Positions 62,378-64,000 of a stretch of 64,000 bases of DNA are shown here, one piece after another. Below the pieces are notes generated by a model. It was not told the DNA's origin. It did no database searches and was given only the letters and a program-made list of their open reading frames with translations. The stretch spans positions 1-64,000 of the forward strand of contig NZ_SMSK01000008.1 of NCBI RefSeq assembly GCF_004354985.1, written 5' to 3'. Position 1 is the first letter of the stretch, and each line of letters opens with the position of its first letter. Made by a program: the position numbers and the translations under genes. The stretch is from Segetibacter sp. 3557_3 (lineage in GTDB: Bacteria > Bacteroidota > Bacteroidia > Chitinophagales > Chitinophagaceae).

Positions 62378-63547
62378 TCAGTTAAGGTTGTGCTGCTCCG
62401 GCTGGGGTATGATCCGTGGTTCATTGCCAGGCTCCCTTCGCTTTTTTCGCATTTCGGTATAATGGCGGTATAGCTTGCCCCGGTTGAGGTAGGTAATCTC
62501 ATCACCCATCATTTTACCCCATGGTTTCATATCATCTATCCGGTCGAAGATCACTTTCAAAATTGCAATAAGTGGAATGGACAAAAACATGCCGGAAAAC
62601 CCACAAAGCGCTCCCCCAACGATGACACCAATAATGGTTACAAGGGCATTGATTTTTACTTTCGAGCCCACGATTTTGGGCATAATGATGTTATTGTCGA
62701 AAAACTGCACAACCGTAAGCACCACCAAAACCCAGATAATATCCGATAAGTTGTTTGATGTGGTGAGGGTAACCAGGGCGCAGAAAATTGAGGCAATCAG
62801 CATACCGACATAAGGAATAAGGTTCAGGATGGCCGCCAGCAAGCCAAGAAAGAAAGCATACTTTATGCCTACGAGTAAAAAGCCGACGGTATTGATAACG
62901 GTGATAATTGCCATCTCGATGCTTAACCCCAGCATATAATTGTATACAACCACCCTTGACTCTTTAATTACTTCTATCACTTTTTGTTGATGTCCATCCT
63001 GGAAGAGTTCGATCAGGAACTGGCGGATCATATCACGATAGTAAAGGATAAGGAACGAATAGATGGGAAGTAAAACAATCACCAGCAGGAACTCGGTTAC
63101 CGATAGAAAGGTTTGCCCGATCAGCCCGCCTCCGCCATTTGCTTCTTTAATTTGTTCGGTGCTTTCTTTGATGACTTCATTTTGATCTTTCTTGCTGAGG
63201 TGCATATTCTGGCTGATCCACCGTTGTGCAGTATTGGCATGATGCTGCAGCTTTCGTTCAATGGTTGGAAAATCGTCCAGGAAGCTTGCGATCTGGGTAA
63301 ACAAAAAATATACAACAATGATCAGTGCAATAAAGAATATGGTGAGCGATATTAATGTTGCCGGCACCCGGCCCAGCCCCTTTTTTTCCAGCATACGGTT
63401 GAATGGCAGCAGCAACACCGCAAGCAAGCCAGCGAAAGCGAACGGAACGATTACATCCTGGCCGATATAGACGATAAAAGAAAAGGCAATAAGACAAAAC
63501 AAAACCAGTGAAAACCGGACCAGGAAGGGTTGCTTAGAAACGTTCAT
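62378..63547 (-). CDS. AI-2E family transporter (PerM/TqsA-like)
   Basis: 389 residues. About eight hydrophobic segments are arranged as two N-terminal, a soluble middle part (about 75-150) and five to six C-terminal helices. Family blocks are NLIPYVGMLIASIFCALV and VQFFDNNIIMPKIVGSKVKINAL (the latter split at the loop). Members export AI-2 or work as Na+/H+ exchangers or general permeases; the substrate is not told by the sequence. It stands alone, with a charged C-terminal tail. Confidence 0.9.
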   Translation of the reverse strand: MNVSKQPFLVRFSLVLFCLIAFSFIVYIGQDVIVPFAFAGLLAVLLLPFNRMLEKKGLGRVPATLISLTIFFIALIIVVYFLFTQIASFLDDFPTIERKLQHHANTAQRWISQNMHLSKKDQNEVIKESTEQIKEANGGGGLIGQTFLSVTEFLLVIVLLPIYSFLILYYRDMIRQFLIELFQDGHQQKVIEVIKESRVVVYNYMLGLSIEMAIITVINTVGFLLVGIKYAFFLGLLAAILNLIPYVGMLIASIFCALVTLTTSNNLSDIIWVLVVLTVVQFFDNNIIMPKIVGSKVKINALVTIIGVIVGGALCGFSGMFLSIPLIAILKVIFDRIDDMKPWGKMMGDEITYLNRGKLYRHYTEMRKKRREPGNEPRIIPQPEQHNLN

Positions 63548-63741
63548 TATGGAATTTACTTATAAAATGCGGGAAACACCTGACTGATGAAGCTTAAAAA
63601 ATCAAACCAGAAAGGTTAGGATGCGCAATACCTTCTCATACAACGATATTCACGAAGGTTATATGCTAAGTTTAAAAACTAATTCCCTGTTCCGGCTGTT
63701 CTAAGCAGGTTAACTTTACAATTCATTGATAACGACCAATT

Positions 63742-64000
63742 ATGAAAGCATATTGGAACAACGAGCTGATTGCAGAAAGTAATGATACTATTGTAGTGGA
63801 GAATAACCACTATTTCCCGCCGGGTTCAGTAAAGGAGGAATTTCTGCAACCTTCCTCCACTGAGTCGCAATGCCCCTGGAAAGGAAAGGCATCTTATTAT
63901 TCGCTGGAAGTAAATGGCAGCTCGAATAAAGATGCAGCATGGTTTTACCCTGAACCAAAGCCGGCAGCGGAAAACATCAGGGGATACATTGCTTTTTGGA
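63742..64000 (+). CDS. DUF427 domain protein (3' end cut by the window)
   Basis: The frame begins with MKAYWNNELIAESNDTI at the ATG at 63742 and stays open to the window end (86 codons). The segment AWFYPEPKPAAENIRGYIAFW is the family signature of DUF427, small beta proteins of unknown function. The last part of the gene lies outside the window. It is divergent from the AI-2E gene, with 194 bases between. Confidence 0.85.
   Translation, partial: MKAYWNNELIAESNDTIVVENNHYFPPGSVKEEFLQPSSTESQCPWKGKASYYSLEVNGSSNKDAAWFYPEPKPAAENIRGYIAFW

Overview
The window looks like a chromosomal segment of a member of the Bacteroidota, most likely of the Chitinophagaceae or a close relative. The signs are a SusC/SusD pair with a SusE/SusF-type lipoprotein, a secreted amylase ending in a type IX secretion (T9SS) sorting domain, a GldH gliding lipoprotein, the Bacteroidota version of arginine biosynthesis (an argF' carbamoyltransferase in a GNAT-argG-argC-argD-argF'-argB-argE-argH cluster), a BatD protein, and a -33/-7 promoter of the TTTG/TAnnTTTG type. 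I found no tRNA, rRNA, CRISPR array or intact insertion sequence. The family calls rest on motifs read by eye, without database searches.

Layout. 0.1-9.0 kb (minus): a tight five-gene run of SdiA-regulated-type lipoprotein, metallophosphoesterase/kinase-like/outer-membrane barrel protein, HD-PycTM membrane protein, polyphosphate kinase 1 and a membrane-anchored class III nucleotidyl cyclase, closed by a hairpin terminator. 9.6 kb: DoxX. 10.0-18.9 kb (minus): the arginine cluster. 19.6-32.6 kb: mostly housekeeping and accessory genes (two alpha/beta hydrolases, a Gly/Ser/Thr-rich lipoprotein, an Fpg/Nei glycosylase, a ZIP transporter, a PhnB-like protein, a nitrilase-type amidase, NagA, an M13 peptidase, an S41 peptidase, ThiL and an inositol monophosphatase). 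32.7-43.6 kb: a GT2-membrane fusion, a GH3-family protein, LysE, a degenerate arginase-fold protein, BatD, a two-component system, GldH and YicC. 44.1-56.0 kb (minus): a starch-utilisation locus of a NUDIX-type regulator, GH13 amylase, SusC, SusD, two small secreted proteins and SusE/F. 56.5-64.0 kb: LigA, a DUF2461 protein, a lipoprotein, a PAS histidine kinase, an AI-2E-type permease and the start of a DUF427 gene cut by the window end.

How the genes may work together. The strongest candidate for an undescribed system is the 0.1-9.0 kb run. It joins polyphosphate synthesis, a cyclase whose base-recognition positions differ from adenylate and guanylate cyclases, and a membrane protein carrying the domain of Pycsar anti-phage effectors. 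The starch locus is a coherent polysaccharide-utilisation unit. It is bracketed by an outward-facing inverted pair of 76-bp elements that I aligned by eye. A second, degenerate intergenic repeat family occurs four times between 9 and 35 kb.
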